Source of the DNA: Rheinheimera sp. 4Y26
GTDB lineage: Bacteria > Pseudomonadota > Gammaproteobacteria > Enterobacterales > Alteromonadaceae
NCBI RefSeq assembly: GCF_025245835.1
Contig: NZ_JAOBWS010000008.1
Span: 124,001 to 188,000 of the forward strand
DNA: 64,000 nucleotides
Direction: 5' to 3'
Shown: piece after piece, positions 39,840 through 49,643 of the stretch
Position numbering within the stretch: position 1 is the first letter of the stretch
Layout of the letters: each line of letters opens with the position of its first letter
Position numbers and translations under genes: made by a program
Notes under the pieces: generated by a model
Database searches by the model: none
The model's input: only the letters and a program-made list of their open reading frames with translations
Told to the model about the DNA's origin: nothing

Positions 39840-40547
39840 TTATTTTTCCAGTTTACCGACAAAACGGTAACCTTCACCGTGAATGGTGCTGATCAGCTCA
39901 GGGCTGTCCACATCAGATTCAAAGTGTTTACGGATACGACGGATGGTGACATCCACAGTACGGTCATTCGGACGTAAATCACGGCCTGTCATATGACGGA
40001 TCAGCTGCTCACGGGTGAAAATTTTACCCGGTGTGTCCAGCATTAAACGCAGCGCGCGGTATTCGCCTTTTGGTAAACGGCGTGACACACCTTTAGGGGA
40101 GGTCAGGTTGCGGCTGTTTTCATCCAAAGTCCAACCGTTAAATTTCACAATACTCTTATGCTCTTCAACCACAGGCTGAGACACAGTACGGCTTAACAGG
40201 TTGCGGGCACGGATGGTCAGTTCACGCGGGTTAAAAGGTTTTGTCAGGTAATCATCAGCACCGATTTCCAGACCCAGAATACGATCGACTTCACTGTCAC
40301 GACCGGTCAGGAAAATCAGACCGATGTTTTCTTTCTGGCGTAATTCCCGCGCCAGAATCAAGCCGTTTTTCCCTGGCAGGTTAATGTCCATCACAATCAG
40401 ATTCACGCTGTTTTCAGTCAGCTTCTGATGCATTTCTTCGCCATTAACAGCTTCCAGCACGTCATAACCTTCACCCTGAAACAGGCTGACCAGGTTTAAA
40501 CGTGTTACTTCCTCGTCTTCTACGATCAAAATCACAGGCGTCTGCAT
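39840..40547 (-). CDS. arcA: Response regulator ArcA
   Basis: OmpR/PhoB-family regulator that represses aerobic respiratory genes when phosphorylated by ArcB. Receiver domain with Asp54 ([12 protein letters not shown]) and Lys in TKPFNPRE; C-terminal winged helix with [16 protein letters not shown] and [12 protein letters not shown]. Length 235 (E. coli 238). Start ATG has AAGGTT upstream. The proximity to arcB, in convergent orientation, supports the assignment of both. Confidence 0.95.
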   Translation of the reverse strand: MQTPVILIVEDEEVTRLNLVSLFQGEGYDVLEAVNGEEMHQKLTENSVNLIVMDINLPGKNGLILARELRQKENIGLIFLTGRDSEVDRILGLEIGADDYLTKPFNPRELTIRARNLLSRTVSQPVVEEHKSIVKFNGWTLDENSRNLTSPKGVSRRLPKGEYRALRLMLDTPGKIFTREQLIRHMTGRDLRPNDRTVDVTIRRIRKHFESDVDSPELISTIHGEGYRFVGKLEK

Positions 40548-40651
40548 GAGATGAACCTTATGTAAAGTTTGTTGGATTTTTAAACAAGTCGAGATGGAAC
40601 CGGTGACATTCAGTTGTCATTTTTTCCGCAATTATAGCTTTGGGTCCAAAT

Positions 40652-40676
40652 GTTAACAAGTGATTTTGTTAACAAT
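40652..40676. promoter_or_regulatory. Paired GTTAAC palindromes upstream of arcA
   Basis: TGTTAACA (40652-40659) and TTGTTAACAA (40667-40676) lie about 105-130 bases before the arcA start codon, with 17 bases between equivalent positions. ArcA binds direct repeats of GTTAA-like elements, so autoregulation is possible, but the spacing is not the usual 11 bases. Confidence 0.35.
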
Positions 40677-40726
40677 TAGATTTGTCTAATGTAATAGGTT
40701 CTGTTGTTGGCGGGCTTACAAAGGCG

Positions 40727-42376
40727 TTACAGTGTTTGTGCAGCCGAGGCTTTTACCACAACGGGGAAGTCAAACAGGATATGTACACCTTCACCCAGGC
40801 TGCTTTCCAGGCTGATTTTGCCGTTCAGCGCCTGAGTCACCAGGTTATACACCAGATGCATACCTAAACCACTGCCACCTTCACCTCTTTTGGTGGTGAC
40901 AAAGGGGTCAAAAATACGTTTTTTGATGTTTTCCGGCACACCGGCGCCATTGTCACTGTAATGAATAAAACAGCGGCTTTGCTCAACCTTGACCTGAATT
41001 TTAATAGTGCCTTGTTCTATATGTTCAAAGGCGTGGATCAGGCTGTTCATAATGAGGTTAATTAAGATCTGGTTGATTGGACCTGGTTTACTGTCAATTT
41101 CAAGGCCAGGGTCACACTCCAGCAGTACCTGATGCTGGGTCTTTTTCAAATTAGGCCGCAGTGAAAGCAGCACTTCATTCATCAGCTGCAACATATTAAA
41201 AGTACGGCGGTTTTCGTTGGACTGATCAACCGCAACCTGTTTAAAACTGCGAATAAGGCTGGCTGCTCTTTCCAGATTACGGTAGATAATGCCAAGGTTT
41301 TCGGCGCTTTCACTTAAGAATTTTGCCAGTTGATTTGAGGTAAGTTTTTTCTCGTCAAAGGCTTTTTGAATATCGGCCAGTTTATCCTGCATTAAGGTTG
41401 AGGCCGTAACACCAAGGCCAATTGGGGTGTTAACCTCATGCGCCACACCAGCCACCATCTGCCCGAGACTGGCCATTTTTTCCGTTTCAACAATTTGATT
41501 CTGATACTGATGCAGGGTTTCAAGGGTATTGAGTAAGTCCTGATTGGAGCTTTTTAATGCCAGGGTTCTTTCATTAATTTTTTGCTCCAGCCCCTGGTTT
41601 AACTGGCGTATTTCCTGTTCAGCCTGCTGCACTTTATTAAATTGTTGTTCTATGCGGTCCAGCATATTGTTGATGGCGCGGCCCAGCATATGCAGCTCTT
41701 CAATTTCAGCGGCAGGAGCACGCACTGAATAACTTTTTTCTTTGGTAACTTTTTGTACTATCGCCAATAGGGCTTCAATAGGTTTGGTAAAACGTCGTTG
41801 CAGGCGCACGCTGACAAAAAACGCACAGAGTAAAGCGATAATAGCGATCAGTAAGTCAAACAAAATGCGGTTCTGCATGTATTTGTTCAGTTCGGTCAGA
41901 CTGGCACGCAGATAGATATAACCTATTTTTTTACCTTCAAAATCAACAGCTTTAGTTAGTTCTATTACATCACCGTCAAAGTGCGGTTCCAACAGCTCGT
42001 CAACTTTGTCAAATTGGGTGGGGTGGGGGCCAACGTCTCTTCTGTTATAACTGGAAAAAAACGTCAGCTGGTTTGTTTCAGGTGTTAATTTATAAATGTG
42101 AATGTTGTGCAAAATATCAACAGCAGCAAAAGATTTTAACCTGCCATCTTCCATCTCAGCGTCGTCATATAAAATGCTGGCTTTGGAGTTAAAAGCCACA
42201 ATATTGGCGTAAGCGTGCAGCTGATCCACCAGTTTGCGCTTCTGAAAACTAATGTCCTGCAGTGAAGAAATGGTCAGTGAAGCCAGCAAGGTCACACTAC
42301 AAATCAGCATGACAACCCAGCTCAGAGCCCCTTTAATTGACGTGGTGCGTAATAAAGGCTTCATTGATAAAGTCAC
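40727..42376 (-). CDS. Sensor histidine kinase with CHASE8-type sensor domain
   Basis: A 549-residue membrane kinase. Transmembrane segments at about 17-38 and 171-191 bracket a periplasmic domain beginning ANIVAFNSKASILYDD, a CHASE8-like signature. A HAMP domain (192-245), coiled coil, phosphoacceptor His313 in VAGVAHEVNTPIG and an HATPase domain (NLIMNSLIHA, DNGAGVP, GSGLGMHLV) follow. No receiver domain. Signal and partner regulator are unknown; it is 180 bases upstream of arcA's start on the same strand but separated by the arcA promoter region. GTG at 42376 (AAGG upstream) or ATG at 42364. Confidence 0.87.
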   Translation of the reverse strand: MTLSMKPLLRTTSIKGALSWVVMLICSVTLLASLTISSLQDISFQKRKLVDQLHAYANIVAFNSKASILYDDAEMEDGRLKSFAAVDILHNIHIYKLTPETNQLTFFSSYNRRDVGPHPTQFDKVDELLEPHFDGDVIELTKAVDFEGKKIGYIYLRASLTELNKYMQNRILFDLLIAIIALLCAFFVSVRLQRRFTKPIEALLAIVQKVTKEKSYSVRAPAAEIEELHMLGRAINNMLDRIEQQFNKVQQAEQEIRQLNQGLEQKINERTLALKSSNQDLLNTLETLHQYQNQIVETEKMASLGQMVAGVAHEVNTPIGLGVTASTLMQDKLADIQKAFDEKKLTSNQLAKFLSESAENLGIIYRNLERAASLIRSFKQVAVDQSNENRRTFNMLQLMNEVLLSLRPNLKKTQHQVLLECDPGLEIDSKPGPINQILINLIMNSLIHAFEHIEQGTIKIQVKVEQSRCFIHYSDNGAGVPENIKKRIFDPFVTTKRGEGGSGLGMHLVYNLVTQALNGKISLESSLGEGVHILFDFPVVVKASAAQTL

Positions 42377-42569
42377 TAAACCTTAAGCAAGCTCAAATAG
42401 TTATAACTTTGATGTTATGCATTTTCAGGAAATTAAGCAAACCGGCCTGACAAAATTATCAAGGCCGTTTATAGTGTCTGGCGTTACAGTGTGAGCCGGT
42501 TTTTTGCAGTCGTTATTGCACTGTGTTATGCGATGAATGACATTGTTAGCAAGCTGACAGGAGCCTGTG

Positions 42570-42980
42570 ATGGATCTTTGGGAAAGCTACAAAACCAGTG
42601 TGTTTTTATGTCATCAGCCACTGGGCGATCAAATCGATTTTGCCATTATCAGTGCACAAAACCCCGCCGGACACCTGCACCACCCGCAACATAATTTAAC
42701 CCTCGACCGTGAATTTGAAACTGAGCTGGATGAAGCTCATATCCCTTACCGCACTTTAATTGGTGCTTCACCGGATTTATCGTTTCAGGAAAAAAGCTGG
42801 GCTGTACTTTGTGACAAACACAAAGCGCTTAGTCTGGCACTGAAATTCCGCCAGAATGCTATTTATTGGGTGGAGTCTGGTCAGTTATATCTGGTAGCGG
42901 CTTTGATGGAACAGCAGGGCTACCCGGCAGAAGAACATCTGGGACCCTATCTGGCGCGGCAAATTGTATTGCAGGGCTAG
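42570..42980 (+). CDS. DUF3293 family protein
   Basis: A 136-residue cytoplasmic protein matching DUF3293 (FAIISAQNPAGHLHHP followed by LDREFETEL is characteristic). Function unknown. The ATG at 42570 has AGGAG six bases upstream; a GTG directly before it is less well spaced. A good terminator follows, and the gene converges with rsmC. Confidence 0.82.
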   Translation: MDLWESYKTSVFLCHQPLGDQIDFAIISAQNPAGHLHHPQHNLTLDREFETELDEAHIPYRTLIGASPDLSFQEKSWAVLCDKHKALSLALKFRQNAIYWVESGQLYLVAALMEQQGYPAEEHLGPYLARQIVLQG

Positions 42981-42987
42981 CCTGCAC

Positions 42988-43016
42988 TGGTGCTATCAGA
43001 TGGTGCTATCAGATGG
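42988..43016. repeat. 13-bp tandem duplication after a stop codon
   Basis: TGGTGCTATCAGA occurs at 42988-43000 and 43001-43013, with a partial third unit. It starts eight bases after the DUF3293 stop codon. Confidence 0.8.
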
Positions 43017-43028
43017 TGTTACAAAAAA

Positions 43029-43060
43029 GGCAGAAACTTGCTGGTTTCTGCCTATTTTAT
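43029..43060 (+). terminator. Terminator of the DUF3293 gene
   Basis: GGCAGAAAC (43029-43037) pairs with GTTTCTGCC (43044-43052) and is followed by TATTTTATT. Confidence 0.82.
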
Positions 43061-43101
43061 TGCCGGTTTAACAGCAGCTCCGATGGAATGTGTTTTTAGT
43101 A

Positions 43102-44136
43102 TCAGTTTTTGCGGCTGTGGTACACCACAAAACCATTGCGTCTTGCCAGCTCTTTGACATTGCCAAAAGTGCTTTTCAGCCATTCGGCATAAGGCAGGTG
43201 GGCATTGGCTACCAGGGTTAAAGTGCCGCCAGAGATGAGTTTTTGCTGACTGTCGCGGATAAACTTTTCCGCCACGCTGTAATCAGTTTTTAAGCCGGTA
43301 TGAAACGGTGGGTTACTGACAATATGGTTAAACAGCGGCGTACCGTCCGGCATCCCATCAGCCGCTATCACCTGGGCTTGCTGCTGGTTCAGCGCAAAAG
43401 TAGCTTTGCTGCTGGCAACGGCCAAAGCACTAACGTCTGAGCAATAAAGTTTAATGCCAGGCGCTTGTTGCAACAAAAAAGTGCCAATCACGCTGGCACC
43501 ACAGGCGAAGTCCAGCACATTACCTTGCTGAATAAAACCAAGTTGTTCCAGCAAAATGGCGCTGCCCACATCCAGCTTGCCGTGATTAAACACGCCGGGC
43601 AAAGAGCAGAATTGCAGCGTTTTTCCGGCAACTTCAGCTTTGAATTGCGCCATCGGCTGGGCTTGCTGCGGTTTATCGGCAAGGCCGGTTAAAGCAAACC
43701 ATAAACAGTGTTTGGCGTTATCGAGTTTATGTGCGTGCAAACCCAGTTTTTCGGCGTGCGCCACTAAACTTTTGATGCCACCTTTGTTATCGCCCACCAG
43801 ATAAAGCTGCGTGTTGTTGTCGATAACAGGGGTTAACTGCGCCAGACTAAAGGCCAGCTGCTCTTTGCTTTTGGGGTAAAACAGCACCACAGTGTCGAAT
43901 TTTTTGCCTGGAGCCAAATGCTTAGCATCAAGCTCAGCGGCAAAATAACAAGGCGCCTGGCTTTGCTGTTGCCAGTTGTTGGCGACTGTTTTATCTGTGG
44001 TGTAACAACAAAGCTGAAGGTCTGATTCGCGTGACAGCTCGCGCGCCAGGTCGTCGGCCATAGGTTCAACCAACAACACAGCACCTGATAAATCGCCGAT
44101 ATTGCGCAGCAGCAGCTGACTTTGTGGTGTTAACAT
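43102..44136 (-). CDS. rsmC: 16S rRNA (guanine1207-N2)-methyltransferase
   Basis: SAM-dependent methyltransferase that modifies G1207 of 16S rRNA. Two-domain architecture of 344 residues (E. coli 343): a degenerate N-terminal methyltransferase-like domain and a catalytic C-terminal domain with VLDFACGASVIGTFLL (SAM site) and VSNPPFHTG, the NPPF/Y motif of N2-guanine enzymes. Its ATG shares one base with the trmB stop codon, so translation is coupled. Confidence 0.92.
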   Translation of the reverse strand: MLTPQSQLLLRNIGDLSGAVLLVEPMADDLARELSRESDLQLCCYTTDKTVANNWQQQSQAPCYFAAELDAKHLAPGKKFDTVVLFYPKSKEQLAFSLAQLTPVIDNNTQLYLVGDNKGGIKSLVAHAEKLGLHAHKLDNAKHCLWFALTGLADKPQQAQPMAQFKAEVAGKTLQFCSLPGVFNHGKLDVGSAILLEQLGFIQQGNVLDFACGASVIGTFLLQQAPGIKLYCSDVSALAVASSKATFALNQQQAQVIAADGMPDGTPLFNHIVSNPPFHTGLKTDYSVAEKFIRDSQQKLISGGTLTLVANAHLPYAEWLKSTFGNVKELARRNGFVVYHSRKN

Positions 44137-44876
44137 CAGCTCACCCGCTTAAACATTAAATCCCAAACGCCGTGACCTAATTTCACACCGCGGTTTTCAA
44201 ATTTGGTTAAAGGTCTGTTGTCAGGGCGCGGCACATATTGCTTGTCTTCAGCCAGATTCTGATAACCTTCGGCAGCGCTCATCACTTCCAGCATATGCTC
44301 GGCGTAATTTTCCCAGTCGGTGGCCATATGAAACACACCACCAATTTTTAATTTGCGGCGTAGCAACTGCACAAAATCAGGCTGCACAATACGACGTTTA
44401 TGGTGGCGGGTTTTATGCCATGGATCCGGGAAAAACAGTTGCACTGTGGTTAAAGAGCCATCCGCCACAGAGTCATTCAGAATTTCCACTGCGTCATGTT
44501 CAAATAAACGCAGGTTCTTCACGCCTTCAGTTTCGGCTTCACCCAGGCAGGCACCAACACCTGGTTTGTGCACTTCGATACCAATAAAATCAAGCTCTGG
44601 CGCAGCTTTGGCCATAGCCACCAAAGATTTACCCATGCCAAAACCAATTTCCAGCACCAGGTCGGCTTTGCGGCCAAATACCTGTTCAAAATCATAAGGC
44701 TCAGGCTGATGTTCCAGGCCCATGCTCGGCCAGAACAAATCCAGACTACGTTGTTGGCCCTTGGTCAGACGGCCTTCACGCAACACAAAACTGCGGATCC
44801 GGCGCAGATATTTTGGCTGTTCGGTGTCGCTTGAGGCTGCATCTGGCAGCACAACTTCAGTCTCAGTGTTGTTCAT
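44136..44876 (-). CDS. trmB: tRNA (guanine46-N7)-methyltransferase
   Basis: Makes m7G46 in tRNA. SAM motif [13 protein letters not shown] and catalytic region [15 protein letters not shown] are diagnostic; 246 residues (E. coli 239). The ATG at 44876 with GGAG six bases upstream is used; the frame extends upstream to 44987 but without support. It overlaps rsmC by one base and diverges from mutY, in the same neighbourhood as in E. coli (trmB next to mutY and yggX). Confidence 0.95.
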   Translation of the reverse strand: MNNTETEVVLPDAASSDTEQPKYLRRIRSFVLREGRLTKGQQRSLDLFWPSMGLEHQPEPYDFEQVFGRKADLVLEIGFGMGKSLVAMAKAAPELDFIGIEVHKPGVGACLGEAETEGVKNLRLFEHDAVEILNDSVADGSLTTVQLFFPDPWHKTRHHKRRIVQPDFVQLLRRKLKIGGVFHMATDWENYAEHMLEVMSAAEGYQNLAEDKQYVPRPDNRPLTKFENRGVKLGHGVWDLMFKRVS

Positions 44877-45009
44877 CTTTTGCTCCGGGCGGGAATTTTT
44901 GCGGCGCACATTATGCGTTGTTACGGCCTTGCACTCAACCGACTTTGCATTGGCAGTAACTTGTGTAGCGGTTAGACTGCACGGCAACTTAACAGCGGAA
45001 TTTGTTATC

Positions 45010-46038
45010 GTGTTGCAGTCAGAAGTTAAAACATTTCAAAATCAGGTGGTTAGCTGGCAAAAAACACATGGTCGTCATATGTTACCCTGGCAGCTGGCGG
45101 CTACACCTTATGCGGTTCTGGTGTCGGAATTAATGTTGCAACAAACCCAGGTTGCTACTGTGATTCCGTATTTTCAGCGTTGGATGGCCTCTTTTCCGAC
45201 GATAGAAGCTTTGGCGCAGGCAAGCACTGATGAAGTGATGGCGCATTGGCAGGGCCTTGGTTATTACGCCCGCGCCCGTAATTTACATAAAGCTGCGGTT
45301 TATATCAGTGAGCTGGGCGCTTTTCCCAAAACTTTAGCGGCGCTTTTGGCTGTGCCCGGGGTAGGGCGTTACACCGCAGGCGCCATAATGTCTTTTGCCT
45401 ATGACAGTTACGGTCCTATTGTCGATGGCAACGTCAGGCGTTTGTATGCCCGTTATTTTGCCATTGATGGGGTCACCTCAAGCTCAGCGGTGGATAAAAA
45501 GCTCTGGGCTTTGGCTGAAGCTCTGACGCCAACTGACAACTGCCGCAGTTTTGCCCAGGGTTTATTGGATCTAGGTGCCACTATCTGTAAACCGCGTCAG
45601 CCACTTTGTGAACAATGCCCGCTATCCGGCAGCTGTCAGGCGCTGTTGCAAAACCGGGTTGATGAACTGCCCACAGCTAAACCGAAAAAGCTGGTTCCGG
45701 TTAAACCAGGGCATTTTTTATGGCTTGCGCAGCAGGATAAAATTCTGCTGCAAAAAAGGCCGGACAAGGGCATTTGGGCGTCACTCTGGTCGCTGCCCCA
45801 GGTCGAAGCACAATCGCCCTGGCTTGAAGATGCAAAGCTGCACGGTGTTTTTGTACACCAGTTTACCCACTATAAACTGGATGCTTCGGTCTGGACGGTA
45901 AACACCGGCGCATCGCAGGTGCAGGAAGAAGTTGCCGGCAGCTGGTATCACAAAGATGAACTTAACAAAGTGGGCTTGCCGGCTCCTATCCGCAGTTTTA
46001 TCGAGCAGCAGTTTGGCTTAGCAACTGACAAAACATAA
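45010..46038 (+). CDS. mutY: Adenine DNA glycosylase
   Basis: Removes adenine mispaired with 8-oxoguanine. HhH-GPD domain with Glu40 ([10 protein letters not shown]) and Asp139 (PIVDGNVRR), helix-hairpin-helix [10 protein letters not shown], a 4Fe-4S site [17 protein letters not shown], and a C-terminal MutT-like domain that reads 8-oxoG. The predicted 342 residues match E. coli (350). The frame is open far upstream across trmB, but the conserved N-terminus places the start at the GTG at 45010 (or TTG 45013). First gene of a rightward run with yggX and gcvA. Confidence 0.93.
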   Translation: MLQSEVKTFQNQVVSWQKTHGRHMLPWQLAATPYAVLVSELMLQQTQVATVIPYFQRWMASFPTIEALAQASTDEVMAHWQGLGYYARARNLHKAAVYISELGAFPKTLAALLAVPGVGRYTAGAIMSFAYDSYGPIVDGNVRRLYARYFAIDGVTSSSAVDKKLWALAEALTPTDNCRSFAQGLLDLGATICKPRQPLCEQCPLSGSCQALLQNRVDELPTAKPKKLVPVKPGHFLWLAQQDKILLQKRPDKGIWASLWSLPQVEAQSPWLEDAKLHGVFVHQFTHYKLDASVWTVNTGASQVQEEVAGSWYHKDELNKVGLPAPIRSFIEQQFGLATDKT

Positions 46039-46124
46039 CAAAGCAGGGCAAAAGGCGGCAAAAATAGATTACAATGCGCGCAATTCCCTACGCCCTATGG
46101 CAAAGAGCAAAGCCGAGGTAGATT

Positions 46125-46400
46125 ATGGCACGTGAAGTATTTTGTCTTTATCTGAAAAAACAGGCACCTGGGCTGGATTTCCAGTTGTATCCGGGTGAAC
46201 TTGGCAAAAAGATTTTCGATAACATCAGTAAAGAAGCATTTTCGTTATGGCAGGCCAAACAAACCATGCTGATCAACGAGAAAAAACTCAATATGATGAA
46301 TCTGGAGCACCGCAAATTGCTGGAAGAACAAATGCAGCAGTTTTTATTTGAAGGTGCCGAAGTGGCCATTGAAGGTTATGTGCCACCGGCCAAAAGCTGA
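46125..46400 (+). CDS. yggX: Probable Fe(2+)-trafficking protein YggX
   Basis: A 91-residue protein of the YggX family that protects iron-sulfur proteins from oxidation. The start [19 protein letters not shown] and [14 protein letters not shown] are family hallmarks. It follows mutY by 86 bases, as in E. coli, where the two are co-transcribed. Confidence 0.95.
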   Translation: MAREVFCLYLKKQAPGLDFQLYPGELGKKIFDNISKEAFSLWQAKQTMLINEKKLNMMNLEHRKLLEEQMQQFLFEGAEVAIEGYVPPAKS

Positions 46401-46438
46401 GTTTTTGTTTTCAGATTGCAGCATCAGCAGGAATTGAT

Positions 46439-47374
46439 ATGGCGCGCCGTTTACCACCGCTTAATGCTTTAAAAGCCTTTGAAACGGCCGCCCGCCATCT
46501 TAGTTTTACCAAAGCGGCGGAAGAGATGTATGTCACTCAGGCCGCTATCAGTCATCAGATCAAAGCGCTGGAAGATCATTTAGGTCTGAAGCTGTTTATG
46601 CGCAAAAACCGCTCTTTGCTTTTGACAGAAGAAGGCCAGAGTTATTTTCTCGATATCAAAGATATTTTCCTGCAACTGCATGAATCTACTGAAAAACTGC
46701 TGGCACGGGGTGCCAAAGGTGCCTTAACCGTTAGTTTGCAGCCAAGTTTTGCCATTCAGTGGCTGGTGCCAAGATTAAGTTTATTCAGTGAGTTACATTC
46801 AGATATCGACGTTCGTATCCGAGCTGTGGACTCCGAAGAAGGCTCGCTGACTGACGATGTGGATGTGGCGATTTATTACGGCCGTGGTAACTGGCGTAAT
46901 TTGCATGCTGACAAGCTGCACACCGAATATCTGGTGCCTGTGTGTTCGCCAATGTTGCTAAACCGCGCCAAACCCTTAAATGAAGCTGCAGATTTACGTT
47001 TTCATACGCTGTTGCACGACACCACAAGAGACGCCTGGAAAGCCTGGTTTACCAGTCAGGGTTTTAAACATTTTAATGTCAATCAAGGGCCTATTTTTAG
47101 TCACAGCGCCATGGTGCTGCAGGCCGCCGTACATGGTCAGGGGGTGGCGCTGGCGCATAATGTGCTGGCTCAACCCGACATTAACTCAGGCCGTTTAATA
47201 GTGCCTTTTAACCATGTGCTGCAAAGTAAAGATGCGCATTATCTGGTGTGCCGCGACAATCAGACTGAACTTGGCAAAATTGCCGCTTTCCGCCAGTGGA
47301 TGATTGCCCTGGTTGAGCGCGAGCAGGAAGATTTTAAAGAGCAGCAATTTAATATTGCAGCGGTAAACGATTGA
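46439..47374 (+). CDS. gcvA: LysR-type regulator GcvA
   Basis: Regulator of the glycine cleavage operon, activating gcvTHP with glycine. An N-terminal winged helix-turn-helix (LPPLNALKAFETAARHLSF, VTQAAISHQIKALE) precedes the ligand domain; 311 residues (E. coli 305). E. coli also has gcvA next to ygdD and rlmM, as here, with an extra hydrolase gene between. The gcvT operon lies 12 kb downstream in the same window. Confidence 0.92.
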   Translation: MARRLPPLNALKAFETAARHLSFTKAAEEMYVTQAAISHQIKALEDHLGLKLFMRKNRSLLLTEEGQSYFLDIKDIFLQLHESTEKLLARGAKGALTVSLQPSFAIQWLVPRLSLFSELHSDIDVRIRAVDSEEGSLTDDVDVAIYYGRGNWRNLHADKLHTEYLVPVCSPMLLNRAKPLNEAADLRFHTLLHDTTRDAWKAWFTSQGFKHFNVNQGPIFSHSAMVLQAAVHGQGVALAHNVLAQPDINSGRLIVPFNHVLQSKDAHYLVCRDNQTELGKIAAFRQWMIALVEREQEDFKEQQFNIAAVND

Positions 47375-48045
47375 ATTCAGATATTTTTCTAATAACACCA
47401 GCAGATAAGCCTGTTGCCCGTATGCTGTTATTGCATGGCGCTGGTGCAGCTGTGCAGTCGCAGTTTTTATCTTTATTAGCACAAGAGCTGGCGCTACAGG
47501 GGATTGAAGTGTGGCGGGTGAATTTTGCTTATATGCAAAAATCACTACAAGGCCAGAAACAACCGCCGTCTAAGGTTGCAGTACTTCAGCAAGAATTGGT
47601 CGCTTTTATTGGGCAACTGCCAAACGATTTGCCACTGCTGGTCGGCGGCAAGTCGATGGGGGGACGGGTTGCGACTTTACTGGCGGCGGCAGAAGATGAG
47701 CCTTCGCTGGTAGCCACGGCAAAACTTAGGGCTATTTGTTGTTTTGGGTATCCTTTTTGTCCGCCTGCCAAAAAAACGCAGGGCATCGGCGCCAGAACTG
47801 AGCATTTTCCGATGCTGAAGCTGCCGGTTTTGATAGTGCAGGGGGAACGGGACGAATTTGGTGGTAAAGCGCAGCTCTCAGATGCCCCTGTTGAAAGCTG
47901 GCCACAACTGAATATGCACTGGCTGCCTTTTGGCGACCATGATTTAGCAAGCTTAAAAAAACATCCGCTGTCGCAGCAGCAACTTATTATGCTGGCGGCA
48001 ACTGCCTGCAGAGACTTTATCAATGCAAAAATTCTGGCAAATTAG
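47371..48045 (+). CDS. Alpha/beta-fold hydrolase (KANL3/Tex30-like)
   Basis: A 224-residue cytoplasmic hydrolase of the short alpha/beta type. It shows MLLLHGAGA at the first strand, nucleophile elbow GGKSMGGRV (Ser in G-x-S-x-G), acid in GERDEFGG and His in FGDHDL. Substrate unknown. It appears to begin with TTG at 47371, overlapping the gcvA stop codon by three bases, and to overlap the next gene by 23 bases, so all are probably one transcript. Confidence 0.75.
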   Translation: MNSDIFLITPADKPVARMLLLHGAGAAVQSQFLSLLAQELALQGIEVWRVNFAYMQKSLQGQKQPPSKVAVLQQELVAFIGQLPNDLPLLVGGKSMGGRVATLLAAAEDEPSLVATAKLRAICCFGYPFCPPAKKTQGIGARTEHFPMLKLPVLIVQGERDEFGGKAQLSDAPVESWPQLNMHWLPFGDHDLASLKKHPLSQQQLIMLAATACRDFINAKILAN

Positions 48046-48442
48046 TTTAACTTTAACGGCAATTTATGGTGCTGTGGTGGTGGGCATGTCTGCCGCTATT
48101 TCGCATCTGTTTTTGCATAGTCTGGATGGCAAAGCACTGAGCTCACTACTGAGCAGCACTGCGCTGTTAGCGTTTCAGACCCTGGCTTTATTAGCTCTTA
48201 GTTTGTGGCAGCTTGCTATAGCGCAACAACAAACAGCTCAGACTGAAACTGCAGGCTCTTTAAAAATACTGCCGGCTTTGGTGGCTGCAGGTTTTCATCT
48301 GGGGCTTTGGCTTTTTGTGTATACGGTGTGGGCCGGTTTATTAAACCTGCCGCTACATTTTTCCCAGCTGGCGCCTTTAGGCGGCCAGTTATTGCTTTTG
48401 TGCTGGCTGTTGCTGGCCGCTACTGCCTGGATCAGGAAATAA
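48023..48442 (+). CDS. ygdD: DUF423 (UPF0382) membrane protein
   Basis: Small inner-membrane protein of 139 residues with four predicted helices. The C-terminal LAPLGGQLLLLCWLLLAATA matches the ITPxGG...GW signature of DUF423, and its position between gcvA and rlmM is that of E. coli ygdD. Function unknown. Overlaps the hydrolase gene and ends one base before rlmM. Confidence 0.78.
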   Translation: MQKFWQISLTLTAIYGAVVVGMSAAISHLFLHSLDGKALSSLLSSTALLAFQTLALLALSLWQLAIAQQQTAQTETAGSLKILPALVAAGFHLGLWLFVYTVWAGLLNLPLHFSQLAPLGGQLLLLCWLLLAATAWIRK

Positions 48443-48443
48443 C

Positions 48444-49514
48444 ATGAAACAACTAATACTCTACTGCCGCGCCGGATTTGAAAAAGAATGTGCGGCGGAA
48501 ATTCAGGACAAAGCCGGTCAGCATGGTGTGTTTGGTTATTGCAAACTGAAAGACAACAGCGCCTTTGTGATTTTTGAAGCTTATGACAGCAACCTGCTGG
48601 CGGCTTTTTACCGTGATTTCCCTTTTGAGCAGCTGGTGTTTATCCGCCAGTGGGCGCTGTTAATTGGTGATTTAATTGAACTGCCAGCCGGCGACAGGGT
48701 GAGTGCTGTAGTGCAGCAGGCAGTTGCGGCTGAAATTACCACCTGTGGTGATATCAGGGTGGAATATCCGGATACCAATGAAGGCAAAGAGTTATCCACC
48801 CTGGCGCGCAAATTAACAGTGCCGCTGCGTCAAAGTCTGCGTCAGGCCGGTGTGATGTTGCCAAAACAACAATCGCGGGCGCCTGTGCTGCATTTGTTTA
48901 TGTTGTCGGGTAAAGAAGCTTATCTGGCATTGTCGTACCCGGAAAACAGCAGTGAGCTGGAAAACGGTATTCGCCGCCTGAAGTTCCCGCACGACGCGCC
49001 AAGCCGCAGCACCTTAAAACTTGAAGAAGCCTTTTTGCAGTTTATTCCGCGTGATGAATGGGAAAGCCGTTTAGCCTCCGGCATGAATGCGGTGGATTTA
49101 GGCGCTTGCCCTGGTGGCTGGACTTATCAGCTGGTGATCCGCTCCATGATGGTGGTGGCGATAGATAACGGCATGATGGATCAGAAGTTAATGGACACAG
49201 GCCAGGTTAAACATTATCAGGTGGATGGTTTTAAATATCAGCCGGAAAAACGTAATGTGTACTGGCTGGTGTGTGACATGATTGAAAAACCACAAAGAGT
49301 AGGGCAACTGATTTGCGATTGGCTGATCAAAGGCTGGTGTCAGGAAAGTATTTTTAACTTAAAACTGCCGATGAAAAAACGCTACGAAACTTTGCAGGAA
49401 GTCCTGGGCCAGATGCAAAGCCGTTTTGATGAGGCTGGTTTAAAAGTGCGTTTCCAGGCTAAACATCTGTACCACGACCGCGAAGAAGTGACTGTGCATT
49501 TGTGTAAGGTTTAA
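48444..49514 (+). CDS. rlmM: 23S rRNA (cytidine2498-2'-O)-methyltransferase
   Basis: Rossmann-fold 2'-O-methyltransferase acting on C2498 of 23S rRNA. N-terminal THUMP-like domain, SAM motif VDLGACPGGWTYQL, and the K-D-K-E type catalytic set in the C-terminal half. Length 356 (E. coli 366). Last gene of the mutY-to-rlmM run; a strong terminator follows. Confidence 0.94.
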   Translation: MKQLILYCRAGFEKECAAEIQDKAGQHGVFGYCKLKDNSAFVIFEAYDSNLLAAFYRDFPFEQLVFIRQWALLIGDLIELPAGDRVSAVVQQAVAAEITTCGDIRVEYPDTNEGKELSTLARKLTVPLRQSLRQAGVMLPKQQSRAPVLHLFMLSGKEAYLALSYPENSSELENGIRRLKFPHDAPSRSTLKLEEAFLQFIPRDEWESRLASGMNAVDLGACPGGWTYQLVIRSMMVVAIDNGMMDQKLMDTGQVKHYQVDGFKYQPEKRNVYWLVCDMIEKPQRVGQLICDWLIKGWCQESIFNLKLPMKKRYETLQEVLGQMQSRFDEAGLKVRFQAKHLYHDREEVTVHLCKV

Positions 49515-49575
49515 GTTGGATAAAGTCTGGTTTGGGTAAAGCTGAAACTTTGTTTTAGTCTGAAACAGTATAAAA

Positions 49576-49606
49576 AAGGCCAGCATCAGCTGGCCTTATT
49601 TTTTGT
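49576..49606 (+). terminator. Terminator of rlmM
   Basis: AAGGCCAGC (49576-49584) pairs with GCTGGCCTT (49589-49597) around ATCA, followed by ATTTTTT. The M28 gene converges from the other side. Confidence 0.88.
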
Positions 49607-49643
49607 CTAACCCACTGTCTGCACAGGGGTTAACAGCGCCATG

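Noticed and set aside
42491-42694. Open frame of 67 codons before DUF3293
   Set aside because: Overlaps the DUF3293 gene in another frame and has no family match.
44722-45009. N-terminal extension of mutY by 96 codons
   Set aside because: It overlaps trmB on the opposite strand and precedes the conserved MutY N-terminus.
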